Positions 22,434-32,859 of a stretch of 64,000 nt of DNA are shown here, piece after piece (within the stretch, counting starts at the first letter, position 1; each line of letters opens with the position of its first letter). The translations under genes were made by a program, and so were the position numbers. Where the stretch lies: NCBI GenBank assembly GCA_963966185.1, contig CAWZYM010000292.1, positions 124,001 to 188,000 of the forward strand. Direction: 5' to 3'. The notes beneath the pieces were generated by a model, which worked only from the letters and a program-made list of their open reading frames with translations, was not told where the DNA came from and did not search any database. This stretch comes from Rhabditoides inermis (taxonomy: Eukaryota > Nematoda > Chromadorea > Rhabditida > Rhabditidae).

Positions 22434-24177
22434 CTACTCCTTCTTCTTTTCCGGTGATGCGCTGCCAGTGGATCCACGGCTCTGCCCGGTGCCGCTCCGT
22501 TTAGATGCTTCCTCAACGTCCTTGAATTGTGGTCCCTAAAAAGATACTGTACTCGCAATCTCCAGCGGTACTGTACCTCGTAGGGCGCGTTCGGATCCCA
22601 GTCGGGCGCCGAATCAGTGGGCATCCGCGCGTCGCGGTAGACCGAGCGCAGATTATGCGCCATCAATGAGTAGTCGGGGACACTTTCGTACTTCAGCTCG
22701 GTTACATGTCTGCAACAGTGGTTGACGGATTGTCGCACGCGCCCCGGCGATTACTTGAACAGTCGGCCGAACTGCGGCGGCAGAGCGACCAGCCAGGTTG
22801 ACTCGAGCTCGCCGTACTGCACGTCCTCCTTCGAAGCGATGATCGCCTCAACGTCCTGGAAAGATAGAGATATGGTATACGATAGGTGCGGCATACGGTA
22901 GGTACGACATACGGTAAGTAAGAAATGTTGGTACTGTATGTCTGTACGTTTCACAACGCTGATCAACGATATTCATTTCTCTCATTGCTCTGACAGCGCG
23001 CGGTTGGCGTAAGTGATTTTGATTCTCCGGATGTTGGTTGTTAGGTGCGTACCCTGAACGCACTCCACGGAAGCTCGCCCATTTTCGCCTCGATTACCAT
23101 GTACAGCCAGGATTCGAGGTTTTCCTGAAAGCTACGATAATGTACAGTGAATTATAGCCAGCGTGCCTTGCGCGCTTGCTCCTTGTGTAGCATGGACGAT
23201 AGCGAGGCATGTCTGAAAGTGCCTCGGAAGGCAGTCGTCTCCCTCTGCAGCCGGGCTTCTCCGGCTTCCTAGACAAAGAGTGCTTGGGAATAGAGCGGGA
23301 GGGACAGGAGGATGCGCTCGCTCACCTGTACTTTCTGGACAGCCCGAAGTCGAGGAGGTAGAGGAGGTGGCGCTGCGCGGGGCCGGCGATGCCGACACAC
23401 ACCTTGCCCTGCTTGACGTCACGGTGCAGGAAGCCGATCCTGTGCAGGTCGCGGAGCGCCGACAGCGTCTGCTCAATCTGGACAACGCGCTAGTACAGTA
23501 GTCACTGTACAAACATACAGCACACTGTAGTAATAGTGTACTGTAGTACTAGTATACTGTAGTAGAGTATACACCGGCTACAGTCATCCTCACCTGTAGA
23601 GTTGTCGTCATGGAGAAGCAGGCGTTCGGCAGCTTCATGCGCAACGACCACAAATTATCGCCCACCTGATTCGAGAGAGGTACTACAGTAACTAATACAG
23701 TAACTACTAAATTTACCAGACTCATCACGATGTAGTTGAACCGGCCCTTGACCGCACCCTCGGCGACGATGGAGAGAAAGTGGGGTGAAGATGTCGCTCG
23801 TTCCAGCACCTATCGTAGCAAGTATCATATATGTACAGTACACTCAAGCGTACCGTTGCCGAGGACCTTCTTCCTCGCAGACGCGCGTTCCGCCTTCATC
23901 GTGAATGTCTTCCCGTCCTTCTTTATTACCTGCATGGAGTACGGTAAGTACAGTAACATGAGTAAGTCCTACCTTGAACACGTTTCCGAAGGTTCCGTGT
24001 GCTGTCGATCACGGTGAGTTCGCCTGACCTCGTGTGAACATGCTCTCCGATCTTCGGTCCCTCGTTCGTATCCTTATTTTCTTCCTTCTTTTTCTCCTTC
24101 CTTTCCTTCTCCTTCACTTCCTTCTCAACTTCTCCTTCTTCTTCAGATACTTCCTCTTGGAGATGCGTCAGCGGCGA
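22434..24177 (-). pseudogene. Divergent casein kinase 1-like gene, probably decayed (K1)
   Basis: Minus-strand exons follow CK1 order: 24177-23973 (acidic/basic N-terminal region, then glycine loop GTFGNVFK), 23929-23854 (FTMKAER with the ATP-binding Lys), 23809-23717 (SPHFLSI, RFNYIVMSL), 23665-23594 (VGDNLWSLRM), 23477-23326 (LHRIGFLHRDVKQGKV, LLDFGLSRKY), 23268-23167 (AFRGTFRHASLSS), 23124-23053 (ENLESWLYM, ELPW), 22855-22755, 22709-22577 and 22535-22434 (SRGSTGSASPEKKKE end). It belongs to the worm-expanded CK1/TTBK-like group. The catalytic loop has HRDVKQGK where Asn is expected. Phases clash before GTFGNVFK, after exon 23929-23854 and before the FRGT exon. One intron would be GC-AG (donor at 23166). 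Real decay is likely because neighbouring genes have no such clashes. Confidence 0.7.
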
Positions 24178-24231
24178 CTAAGAGAGGTGGACTGAGCAAC
24201 GCCTGAAGAGTGAGCTGTGAATTTGAGGTGC

Positions 24232-24234
<3 letters not shown>

Positions 24235-24276
<42 letters not shown>
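24235..24276. repeat. GA microsatellite
   Basis: Pure (GA)n tract upstream of the K1 kinase. Confidence 0.95.
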
Positions 24277-24278
<2 letters not shown>

Positions 24279-24487
24279 CGAGCACCGTGGAGTGGGATCT
24301 TCGACCGCCTTGGTTACGCCGTTACTCAACAATGAATGCCGCCCTCTCGCCGTCCCCTTCCCTTTGAACCCCCCTCAAAAAGTATGCAAAGTTACTAGAC
24401 ACACCTACGTCAACGCTGATGTGCTTTTGATGGGTGTATATTTAAATTGTGATGTCCGCCCCCCCCCCCCAAGAAAAATTGAATATA

Positions 24488-25827
24488 ATTAGAGAGGGCG
24501 CGCCAGCGCCCTCTCGTTTGTACTGGATGTCCCCGCGCGCTAGAATGCTCAAAAACGACTTTTCCCGGATGAAGCACTTTTCCTCATTTTGAAGTGATTT
24601 CCACTGTTACATTGCATTCACATCTCTATTCGATAGAGTTATAGAAAGTTGTATTGAGTTTGATTGAATTTGAAGCGAGATACGGAGAGTCCGCATTCGA
24701 GTGCGGATTGAGATTGGTGTCGGTCGCTCGGGCGGGCGGGCGGGCGGGCGTCGGACAATCGCTTTCGCCCCGCCCCCTCTGTGTGTGAGTGAGAGAGAGA
24801 GGCGAATAGCGGGTGCGCGTCGGTATCCTCGCAGCGAATCGCGAACGTGTATGAAAATATAATTTTGTGAAACAAAACTTAAGAAAAGGACAGATATTAT
24901 CTTTCAAAAGTACTTCCAAGTAAAAGTAGTTGGTTTGTACTGTTGTCTCAGTTGAGCAAAAGGACTGACATGTTTTCAATGGAGACATGTGCAAACAGGC
25001 TCTCAGCATTATTCGACGTGTTATGTTACAACAGAAGTTGTGTTTTTAGATAATAACTGCATAACTTTGTAAACGCGTTCATTATAATATGGCCGCTTTG
25101 CACTGGTATGAGAGAGAGGATAGGAGGAAGGAAGTGCACATGGTAGTAGCTGCTCCGGAAGGAGCTACACTACTATGGGAAGGAGTTGCACTTGAACTGT
25201 TTTAGTAGTGTCGAAACATAGCATACGTATGCATATCTTATCTCTATGATGTATTGTATGTTCACAATATCATATACAAGGAAGTTCTAATACTACAGCC
25301 TTCTAGAAATGCATATTGAGATATAGATATTATGCCAGTAGACATAAGGATGTAGGCGCGGAAACAGTACATTGATCAGCCTACATGAGTGGTGCGATGT
25401 GTCTTTCGCCTATATCACAGTATCATCAGCTGTATGATCTTTGTTAGTACCATAAAAGTGCATCAATCCTCGATATGAGCTAAATATCAGATCACTAGTA
25501 AATGCAGATCTCCGGCTGGTACAGTTTCATGCTACTGTATTCGATCCAATACGGTCGAAAACACCCTTCTGTGTCAAACATTGTGCAAAAATGCTATTCT
25601 TTTACTAAACTGATCAACGTGCAACTCCTTCCTCATGCGGTGCAACTCCGGCAAAAGCAGCTCCTTCCTAGCCCAGCAGCTTCTACCATGTGCACTCCCT
25701 TCCTACTATCGAGAGAGAGAGAGCCTGTTGGCACATGTCTCCATTGAAAACATGTCAGTACTTTTGCTCAACTGAGACAACAGTACAAACCAACTACTTT
25801 TACTTGGAAGTACTTTTGAAAGATAAT
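24488..25827 (+). mobile_element. Hairpin-foldback transposon, copy 3 (subfamily a) with nested insertion
   Basis: Starts ATTAGAGAGGGCGCGCC (same hairpin as 1885) and ends GAAAGATAAT at 25827. It is slightly diverged from copy 1, for example an extra GGGCGGGC block near 24735, so it is an independent insertion. The loop between the foldback arms is split by the element at 25119-25710. Confidence 0.8.
25119..25710. mobile_element. MITE of about 590 bp nested in copy 3
   Basis: Left end ATAGGAGGAAGGAAGTGCAC is matched by the inverted right end (…GTGCACTCCCTTCCTACTAT). Further inverted motifs (CTCCTTCC / GGAAGGAG) lie inside. It sits in a GAGAGAG run that is uninterrupted in copy 1 at about 2490. 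No coding capacity. Confidence 0.6.
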
Positions 25828-26207
25828 TTTGATTTACTGTTGATTTTGTATTGAACGAATACGGTATTCGTATTTTCATTGTGTTTGATTTTCGTGAACG
25901 AATGAAATAGATTTATAAATCAACAAGTTGGTCGGCTTTTTCAAATCAAATTCGTCGTAATCCTGATGGAACAAACACAATGAATCTCGTTCTCTCTATT
26001 AGAAATATTCTTCATTGATGAAGAAATAATTATTGTTATATTGGCGCCTTGCTGATAACCGTTTCACACTCTGGTGTCTCCGTGTATTCTGTGCTCTCTG
26101 CACTTTCAAATTCTCACTGGCGCACTCACTCTTATTATTGCAATTTTCACATATTTTCTAATGTATTTTTTATACTTTCTATATTTTCTTTATTTCGACG
26201 TCTATAG
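25828..26207. other. AT-rich 5' flank of the misc-1-like gene
   Basis: No repeats or exons recognised; probable promoter region of the gene row on the plus strand. Confidence 0.4.
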
Positions 26208-28241
26208 ATGGCCGCGGGTGACGAGAAGACCATACCTAATGCCGTCAAGTTTGTCTTCGGCGGCGTCTCCGGGTAGGTTCCGTGAAATCAAGATTTGTGT
26301 ATTTTTGTGAGCTTGTTTACAAACAAGTTTTGTTGACTATATTATTCAAATGTGCAATGTTTCGTATTCAGCATGGGCGCGACCCTATTCGTGCAGCCGC
26401 TCGATCTGGTGAAGAACCGCATGCAGCTCTCCGGACTCACCGGAAAGAAGGTATGCCAGTTCGCCATTTATCAGTTATATTGTTTTGTTTCCGTGTCGTT
26501 ATCGTTACCATATGTGTATTTACATTATTGAAGGAATTCCGCAACAGCCTTCACGCGCTCTCTTCGATCGTTCGCAACGAGGGCGTGCTCGCGGTACGTT
26601 TCAAAAAAATGCTGTTGAAACGTATTTCGTTCAGGTGTACACGGGTCTCTCTGCGGGTCTTCTCCGACAGGCCACCTATACCACCACCCGCCTCGGAGTC
26701 TACACCTGGATGATGGAGCACTTCACCGAGTGAGTCATGTAGTTTATAGTGTATATGTAAATACATTTTATCTTTTTACAAAATACAATACAATGTTCAG
26801 CGCCACCTCGTCTCCGTCGTTTATCGCTAAGGCGGCGATCGGCATGGGCGCTGGCGCTATCGGCTCGTTCGTCGGAACCCCGGCTGAGGTAAGCGTTGTT
26901 GTTGTTGTTGTCGTCGTTGTTGTTGTTGTTGTTGTTTACCTTCCCGTTCAGGTGGCTCTCATCCGCATGACTGGTGACGGTCGGCTTCCGGTGGAGCAGA
27001 GGCGGTGAGTGCTTATTGATTATTGATTATTGACTGTGCTTGGTCAGCAACTACAAGGGCGTGACGGACGCGCTGACGCGCATCGTCCGCGAGGAGGGCG
27101 TGGCGGCACTGTGGAGGGTGAGTATCGATTTATCGATTTAAAATCACAGATCGCTACCATCGTATGCCCCTGTCCTGAAGGACTGACTCCTGACTTTACC
27201 GCATGTTATAACCTGGGTCATGTGATTCGAAAACGTCCAAATCTCCAAATTGTGTAAACATCCTTATATTCATATCTTGCAGGGTTAGTTATTGAGATAT
27301 AACGATTCCGGATAAACGTTTGATTGATTGAATGATTGATTAATTGATTGATTTATTGATTGCAGGGCTGTCTTCCCACGGTCACCCGGGCGATGGTGGT
27401 GAACGCGGCGCAGCTGGCCACGTACTCGCAGGCCAAGCAGGCACTCCTCGACAACCACGTCGTCAAGGTAAGAGGGATTGTGTACTTGACCCAAACACAT
27501 TTCATTACATTTAATTAACGCTGTCTACTGTAAACTGTGAGTGCTACGTACTATTCACGTATTCACGATGTCTAACATTGTTCTACGTCTACAGGTTCTT
27601 GCCGATACGCACATTCATCTTCATTACTTTCAAACTAAACTCACTTTTTACATCATAATGTTGATACGTATCATTCACTCGGTTTTTTTTTCCAGGACGG
27701 CATCGTATGCCATTTGATGGCTTCGATGATGAGCGGTCTGGCCACCACTATCGTCTCCATGCCCGTTGACATATCCAAGACGAGGTACGGTGAGGGTAAT
27801 GTAGACGGGGAGGTACTGTATCGATTATACGGTATAGTGGGCCCGCAAATGAGTTCCACTCTTTTTATGAGAGACGTTAGGATGGTTAGACAACGATCAG
27901 AATCCTTTGGTTGGAGTTTTCAGTTTGACAAAATTTTGCGTGGGTAGCCAAGATCGAGATTTCTAGGATTCAGTCGATGCGTATCGTCGACGGTGTGCCC
28001 GAGTACCGCAACGCGTTTGACGTGTGGGCCAAGGTGAGCCATTTAAATGGAACTATCGATTAATGTGGACAATGGATTTCAGATCATGCGCAACGAGGGA
28101 GTGTTTGCGCTGTGGAAGGGCTTCACCCCCTATTACATGCGTCTCGGACCCCACACTGTGCTCACCTTCATCATACTCGAGCAGATGAACAGCGCCTACT
28201 GCAAGTACGTGCTCGGAAAGACGGTCAAGGCGGGGCTCTGA
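26208..28241 (+). CDS. misc-1: Mitochondrial 2-oxoglutarate/malate carrier (SLC25A11 family)
   Basis: Eleven exons with consistent phases: 26208-26272, 26372-26450, 26534-26593, 26635-26729, 26801-26888, 26952-27004, 27048-27117, 27366-27467, 27696-27784, 27967-28033 and 28083-28241. They encode 308 residues, close to the usual 310-315. The three carrier repeats are present with their signatures: QPLDLVKNRMQ, TPAEVALIRMTGDGRLPVEQ and MPVDISKTR. The block AALWRGCLPTVTRAMVVNAA and the following QLATYSQAKQALL are characteristic of the oxoglutarate carrier. It exchanges 2-oxoglutarate for malate across the inner mitochondrial membrane. Intron 7 contains a LINE tail (27284-27360). AATAAA is at 28399-28404 with a T-rich stretch just after. 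It is the first gene of a probable operon with mrpl-41 and djr-1. The acceptor before exon 3 (TTGAAG) is weak. Confidence 0.93.
27284..27360 (+). mobile_element. LINE 3' tail, copy 3, in misc-1 intron 7
   Basis: ATAACGATTCCGGATAAACG followed by a TTGATTGATTGA-type tail. It has the same anchor as the other three tails but a four-base repeat. The 5' extent and target duplication were not resolved. Confidence 0.55.
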
Positions 28242-28398
28242 GGGGCGGAGCCTATGCGGGAATACGTGACGTACAGGTATTTTAGGAATGAGTGTGATGT
28301 AGGTTATCGAATTGTTGTGATTTGATTCATTCGGGTTGTACTTGATATGTGATATGCCGCTGTCCAAAACAGGTTTAGAATATCACTTGACTTTGACT

Positions 28399-28404
28399 AA
28401 TAAA
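28399..28404 (+). promoter_or_regulatory. Poly(A) signal of misc-1
   Basis: AATAAA about 150 bases before the mrpl-41 start. The T-rich run at 28426-28441 resembles the U-rich element of nematode operon intercistronic regions. Confidence 0.6.
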
Positions 28405-28549
28405 GAGTTTTATCGTGAATTGTTTGATTTTTTTTTATTTTTATGCAATGATTGTGTCATCGGTTGATGAAACCGTGTCCGAGAGGACTATCTTGAATTT
28501 TGAATTTATTTTCAGTGGTTTATATTCGTAACGTCACACCGTCTTCCAG

Positions 28550-30637
28550 ATGACGTCACTGGCGGTGACGGTGTCGCAGCGCGGAGTACGCTCTCTCAAC
28601 TCTCACAACTTCCGCGCACCCTGGCCCTTTGTCAAGAAGGGTACGGTACATTGAATGTTTGGATATAGTACCTTTATCTGAATTACTGTAATCATTTAGG
28701 CGCGACGGGTCAGCGCAAGATTGGTCCGATGGTGTACGAGAAGCAGCGCTGGCCGGGTCCGAACCGCGAGTTCCCCGAGCTGTCGCCCAAGTGGCACAAG
28801 GAGAACCCCGCCAGCCTACAGCAGTCAGTGTTGATTGATGGGTGATATGAGAATTGATTGGATATACGGTAGTTTTTGGAGGAATCATTCATTTGATTGT
28901 CTTGCAATATTGGACTGTTTGAATCGGTAAGTGATTGAGGTACACATTTCTATCACGTTGTGTGGAAGGAAGTCCACGTCTATGCAGTCACCATTCCCGG
29001 CGAATGTTCATGAAACTTTGAATACTTTGATTCACTAAACGATTTATCGATTTCAGGTACACTGGTGTGGAGCCGGAGGGTTACGTGGACCAGGACGGCA
29101 AGTTCCACGCGGTGCAGGAGATGAAGACGGAGCTCGTGGTGCCCGACCTCGACGGGTTCAAGTGAGTCCGGGAGGGGAGGAGGGGTACGGTAGCGTGGAG
29201 CGTTCTGTTGCTTTGTAGAAAATTGATTTGGAATGTCTCATTTAGTGATTTGGACTAAGTGAAACATATTGTCTGTGTAGAATAGTGATGATGTTGGCAG
29301 TGAACTGTGCAAAGCGAGTTGTCTTGGGTCGTAGTAGTGTTTGCTTGTTTGCCGGCTGTGCCCGTACGTGAGCTACCGCACCGACGTGGAGATTGAGAAG
29401 CGCGCCCGCGCGTACGAGGCCAAGGTCCGCGAGAAGGTGAGCAGCGTCCTTGTTTACTTTGTTATACACAAAAAAACATACCGTAGTATCTTGTGTATGT
29501 GTTATTCCAGTTGCTCACAGAGAGAACACTGTTGACATGTTTTGATGTGTCCGCTGTTCGCTGTCAGATCAGACACGTGATTGTACTCTAGGTTTTCACA
29601 GGGGGCGTAATTGTGGAATATATGCACGAGCACGATGTTCACTGCTATTTTGAGTAGGTAGTGTGCTATGAGTGCTTGTTTTGAGAATCCTGCAATGTTG
29701 TTTAGATTATACTGTGAATTAGAATAGTAACCTTTATGTGCTCTCTCAGGGTTCGGAGGCGCTGGCCGACCTGTACACGACGGAGGAGCAGCGCTGGCCG
29801 CCGCCCCGCATGAACACGGCCACCCTGTTCGAGCTCATCTACGGAGACAAGGTGAGGGAGGGGGGGGGGTGTGTGTGCTTGTTATTACGATTACACTGAA
29901 GTCGTGATGTAACACCATTACAGTTGTTTGTGTCCATGTAGTAATCATGATGAGCTGTTGCGTATTTTACCATAGTATTTTTTCGGCACTGGAAGGGGAG
30001 GTGGGAGGGTTTTTTTGTGAGTTGAATCTTTTTTGGTGTTTCCATTACAAATCTCTTATCGAGTGTAGTATAGTGGTGGAGCGTAGAGCGTTGCGTTTCT
30101 TTTGTGGAGTTGAAGTGAATGTGGCGGGGAGAATGATCAATAGTTATACACATATTGATGGAGATTGGTGTGTGATTGTCCGGAATGACAATTGTTCAAT
30201 CTTCTTTATACTATTGTTCGGTGGGAGGCGAATGAGAATGAATGAGAAATGGTCGATAAGTTGATGAGAGCATTATTAATTACTGATGCTTCACCGAGTG
30301 TATGTTGTTGGGATGTTACGTATTTGTTATGTAGGCTCGGGGTGGGCTGGTGATGATGAGTGATAACTAACTGATTGTGGTCGTATTGTCTGGAGTGTGT
30401 CACAGTGATTTCGTGTTTTCAATTTAATATAGTCTTGTTGGTAGCTAAACATGACCATTGTTTTTCAATAATTATATTCAAAGTTGTGAAAAGTTGACTA
30501 TTTATCTGATGTTGCGTATTTGTTCAGTATTTCAATTGAAACAGTAGTTAGATATAAAATTTCGAATTTAGGTCCGGCAAGCCTTCAAGGAGGGCAAATA
30601 CGGAGACGCGGTGCAGGGAAAGAAGGTCGAGGCGTGA
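28550..30637 (+). CDS. mrpl-41: Mitochondrial large-subunit ribosomal protein L41
   Basis: Six exons: 28550-28640, 28700-28823, 29057-29161, 29355-29436, 29750-29851 and 30572-30637, giving 189 residues. The family core is clear: ELVVPDLDGFK joined to LCPYVSYRTDVEIEKRA (human L41 has VVPDLTGFKLKPYVSY), followed by TEEQRWPPPRMNTATLFELI and a basic end. It is a component of the mitochondrial large ribosomal subunit. The ATG directly follows TCTTCCAG, a good trans-splice acceptor, 308 bases after the misc-1 stop, as in nematode operons. The acceptor that would begin exon 4 reads GCCG|GCTG, with CG in place of AG; no in-frame AG alternative was found. Poly(A) signal AATAAA at 30763-30768. Confidence 0.88.
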
Positions 30638-30762
30638 GTGGGCGGGGCCACGAGAGGCGGAGCGAATTGTCTGAAAGTGTGATGTATCCATTAGAGTGTG
30701 TAGATGTTATTAGAGATGCTCATTATTGTTTCCGTTGTTGTCTGATTGTTGTAGAGATAGTG

Positions 30763-30768
30763 AATAAA
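30763..30768 (+). promoter_or_regulatory. Poly(A) signal of mrpl-41
   Basis: AATAAA 126 bases after the stop codon and about 185 bases before the acceptor that precedes djr-1. Confidence 0.55.
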
Positions 30769-30961
30769 CATGTTTTGAACAATGTGCGTAAGTACAGTGT
30801 CATGCTGATGATTGGTTTGTGACCATGCCAATATCTTGATCCGAGGCAATTTGCGAGAATTGGGAGCCATTGCATAAAAATGTGTTGTTCGGTTGTTCCC
30901 CCTCGTTGCATTCTCGAATATGTATGTCCCCTGTGTTCTGCTCATCCTCCTGTCCACAGCT

Positions 30962-32180
30962 ATGGCTGGCAAGACGGCGCTGATCGTTCTGGCCCACGGG
31001 GCAGAGGAGATGGAGGCCATCATCACAGCCGACGTGCTCAGGAGGGCCGGAGTGACGGTGAGGAGAGGGAGAGAGGTAGAGAGATGCATGTCCAGGTGAC
31101 GCTGGCGGGTCTGCTCGGCACGGATCCGATCGTCTGCTCCCGCCAGGTGAAGATTGTCCCCGACGCGGCTTTCGAGCAGGTCAAGGTGAGCGGGGAAAGG
31201 GCGAGTGGTTGGTGGTTGGAGTGGAGGAAGTGTGAGTATCCGCGATCCGCAGATCCGTAGGGAATAGATATGCGCGTATCCGTATTTACGACAGTACTCA
31301 CGATAGGAGGGAGAGTGAGAAGGAAGAGGGAGATGGAGAGTGAGAGAGAGATGGAGAGAGAGAGAGAGATGGAGAGAGAGACTCCTCTCCCTCTCTTCAG
31401 GATCAGCAGTTCGACGCGGTGATTCTGCCGGGAGGCCAGCCGGGCAGCAACACACTCGCCGAGGTGGGCACGGGGTACTGTAGGAGTACTGTAGGGATTA
31501 CGGTATTTTGAACAGCTACTGTAGGTACGGTAACTGATAGTCCATTTCTCATGACCTCGCCTGTAGAGCTCCTCGGTGGGTGCCGTCCTCGCCTCGCAGT
31601 GGAAGCGTGGCGGTGTCGTCGCCGCCATCTGCGCTGCTCCCATCGCACTCGCCAGCCACGGCATCGCCAAGGTACGGTACAGGGGTACTGTACTGTAGAT
31701 TGGGGATACGGTAGAGTGATACTGAACCGTAGATTGGAGGAGTACGGTAATATTGTTATTGTTTCAGGGCGCGAACGTGACGTCGTACCCGAGCATGGAG
31801 CAGAGGATGAGGGACGCGGGTGGGTGGAGAAGGGAGAGGGGAAGAAGTGCGAATGAGCTAGGTTGAAGATAATTTAAGTCGGATCTGTACACTGTATGCT
31901 TCACTGATTGAGTATAGTCTGTTCCTATTTGTTTCAGCTAATGGAGTTCTCTGACATATCGTAGATGAGTAGAAATACAGTTAGAGAGAGAGAGAGAGAG
32001 AGAGAGAAAGGGGGGAGGAGGGAGATAGTTGTGGTACTGTAGCTTCAGCTGCATCCGAAGTAGATCGAAAAAGTTGTTTGTTCAAATTCAGTTTGACTTC
32101 GATTTGTGATTATTGCCTGATGATTCCGTTTTTTCTCAAAGGATAAAGGGAAACAATTTGTACGCGATCTTAGAGAGAGG

Positions 32181-32217
<37 letters not shown>

Positions 32218-32395
32218 GAGGAGAAGCGTTCTTCTTGCAGGCTACGTGTACTCTCAGACGGAGGTGGTGGTTGACGGTCAGCTGGTGACGAGCCGCGGTC
32301 CGGGCACGGCCTTCCCCTTTGCCCTCGCTCTGGTGGAGAAGCTGCTGGGCAAGGAGAAGAGGGACGACGTCGCCAAGCCCATGCTCGTCCAGTAG
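30962..32395 (+). CDS. djr-1: DJ-1/PARK7 family protein
   Basis: Six exons: 30962-31057, 31096-31185, 31401-31463, 31567-31671, 31768-31819 and 32241-32395, giving 186 residues, the normal DJ-1 length. Motifs in order: AHGAEEMEAI (with the conserved Glu), ILPGGQPGSNTLAE, the nucleophile elbow VVAAICAAPIALASHG with the reactive Cys, and TSRGPGTAFPFALALVE near the end. DJ-1 proteins act in glyoxal/methylglyoxal defence and oxidative stress in cytosol and mitochondria. The position of the catalytic His (human THPLAK) is SYPSME here, so Tyr replaces His. An acceptor TGTCCACAG lies two bases before the ATG, fitting trans-splicing of a downstream operon gene, 324 bases after the mrpl-41 stop. Intron 5 holds a GA tract (about 31984-32215). 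Confidence 0.92.
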
Positions 32396-32859
32396 ACAGG
32401 CAGGAGGTGTACCCTTCACTCTCATATTTATTGCGTACCGAGTGTGTTGCTCGCCGATGAGATTGATTCAGTGAACCCTGTGTATATCCGTGTACCGTCT
32501 AGTTTTGGTGTCCCGGTGGCATTGTGTATATTCTGTAAAGTTTTGTAGATTGCTATAAATTTTAGATTTTTAGGGTGTAAATTGGTGACTTTTTCTTTTT
32601 AACGCAGCTCACGAAACAATTTGGGACTAATTGCAGTATATGCAGAAGGAAGCGATAGGCGTTTTTTTGCTTGTGACCCTTTTGTTCAATTTGTTTTTGC
32701 CCACGCTTTCTCACATTCTTTACAACAATACAATACAAACTAACATACTGACGTATGTTAGTTTCTAAGTATTGTAAAGACTTGTTGTGTTAAAAAATGC
32801 GCATGACTGCGTATGAGCATATGTCATTGCTAATCATTTTAAAGTTCCGGCTTTCGGCG
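32396..32859. other. Intergenic stretch with a 62-bp hairpin
   Basis: Contains an imperfect inverted repeat at 32718-32779: AAACTAACATAC pairs exactly with GTATGTTAGTTT around a TGAC loop, and CTTTACAA pairs with the outer TTGTAAAG. Otherwise nothing was recognised. Confidence 0.5.
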
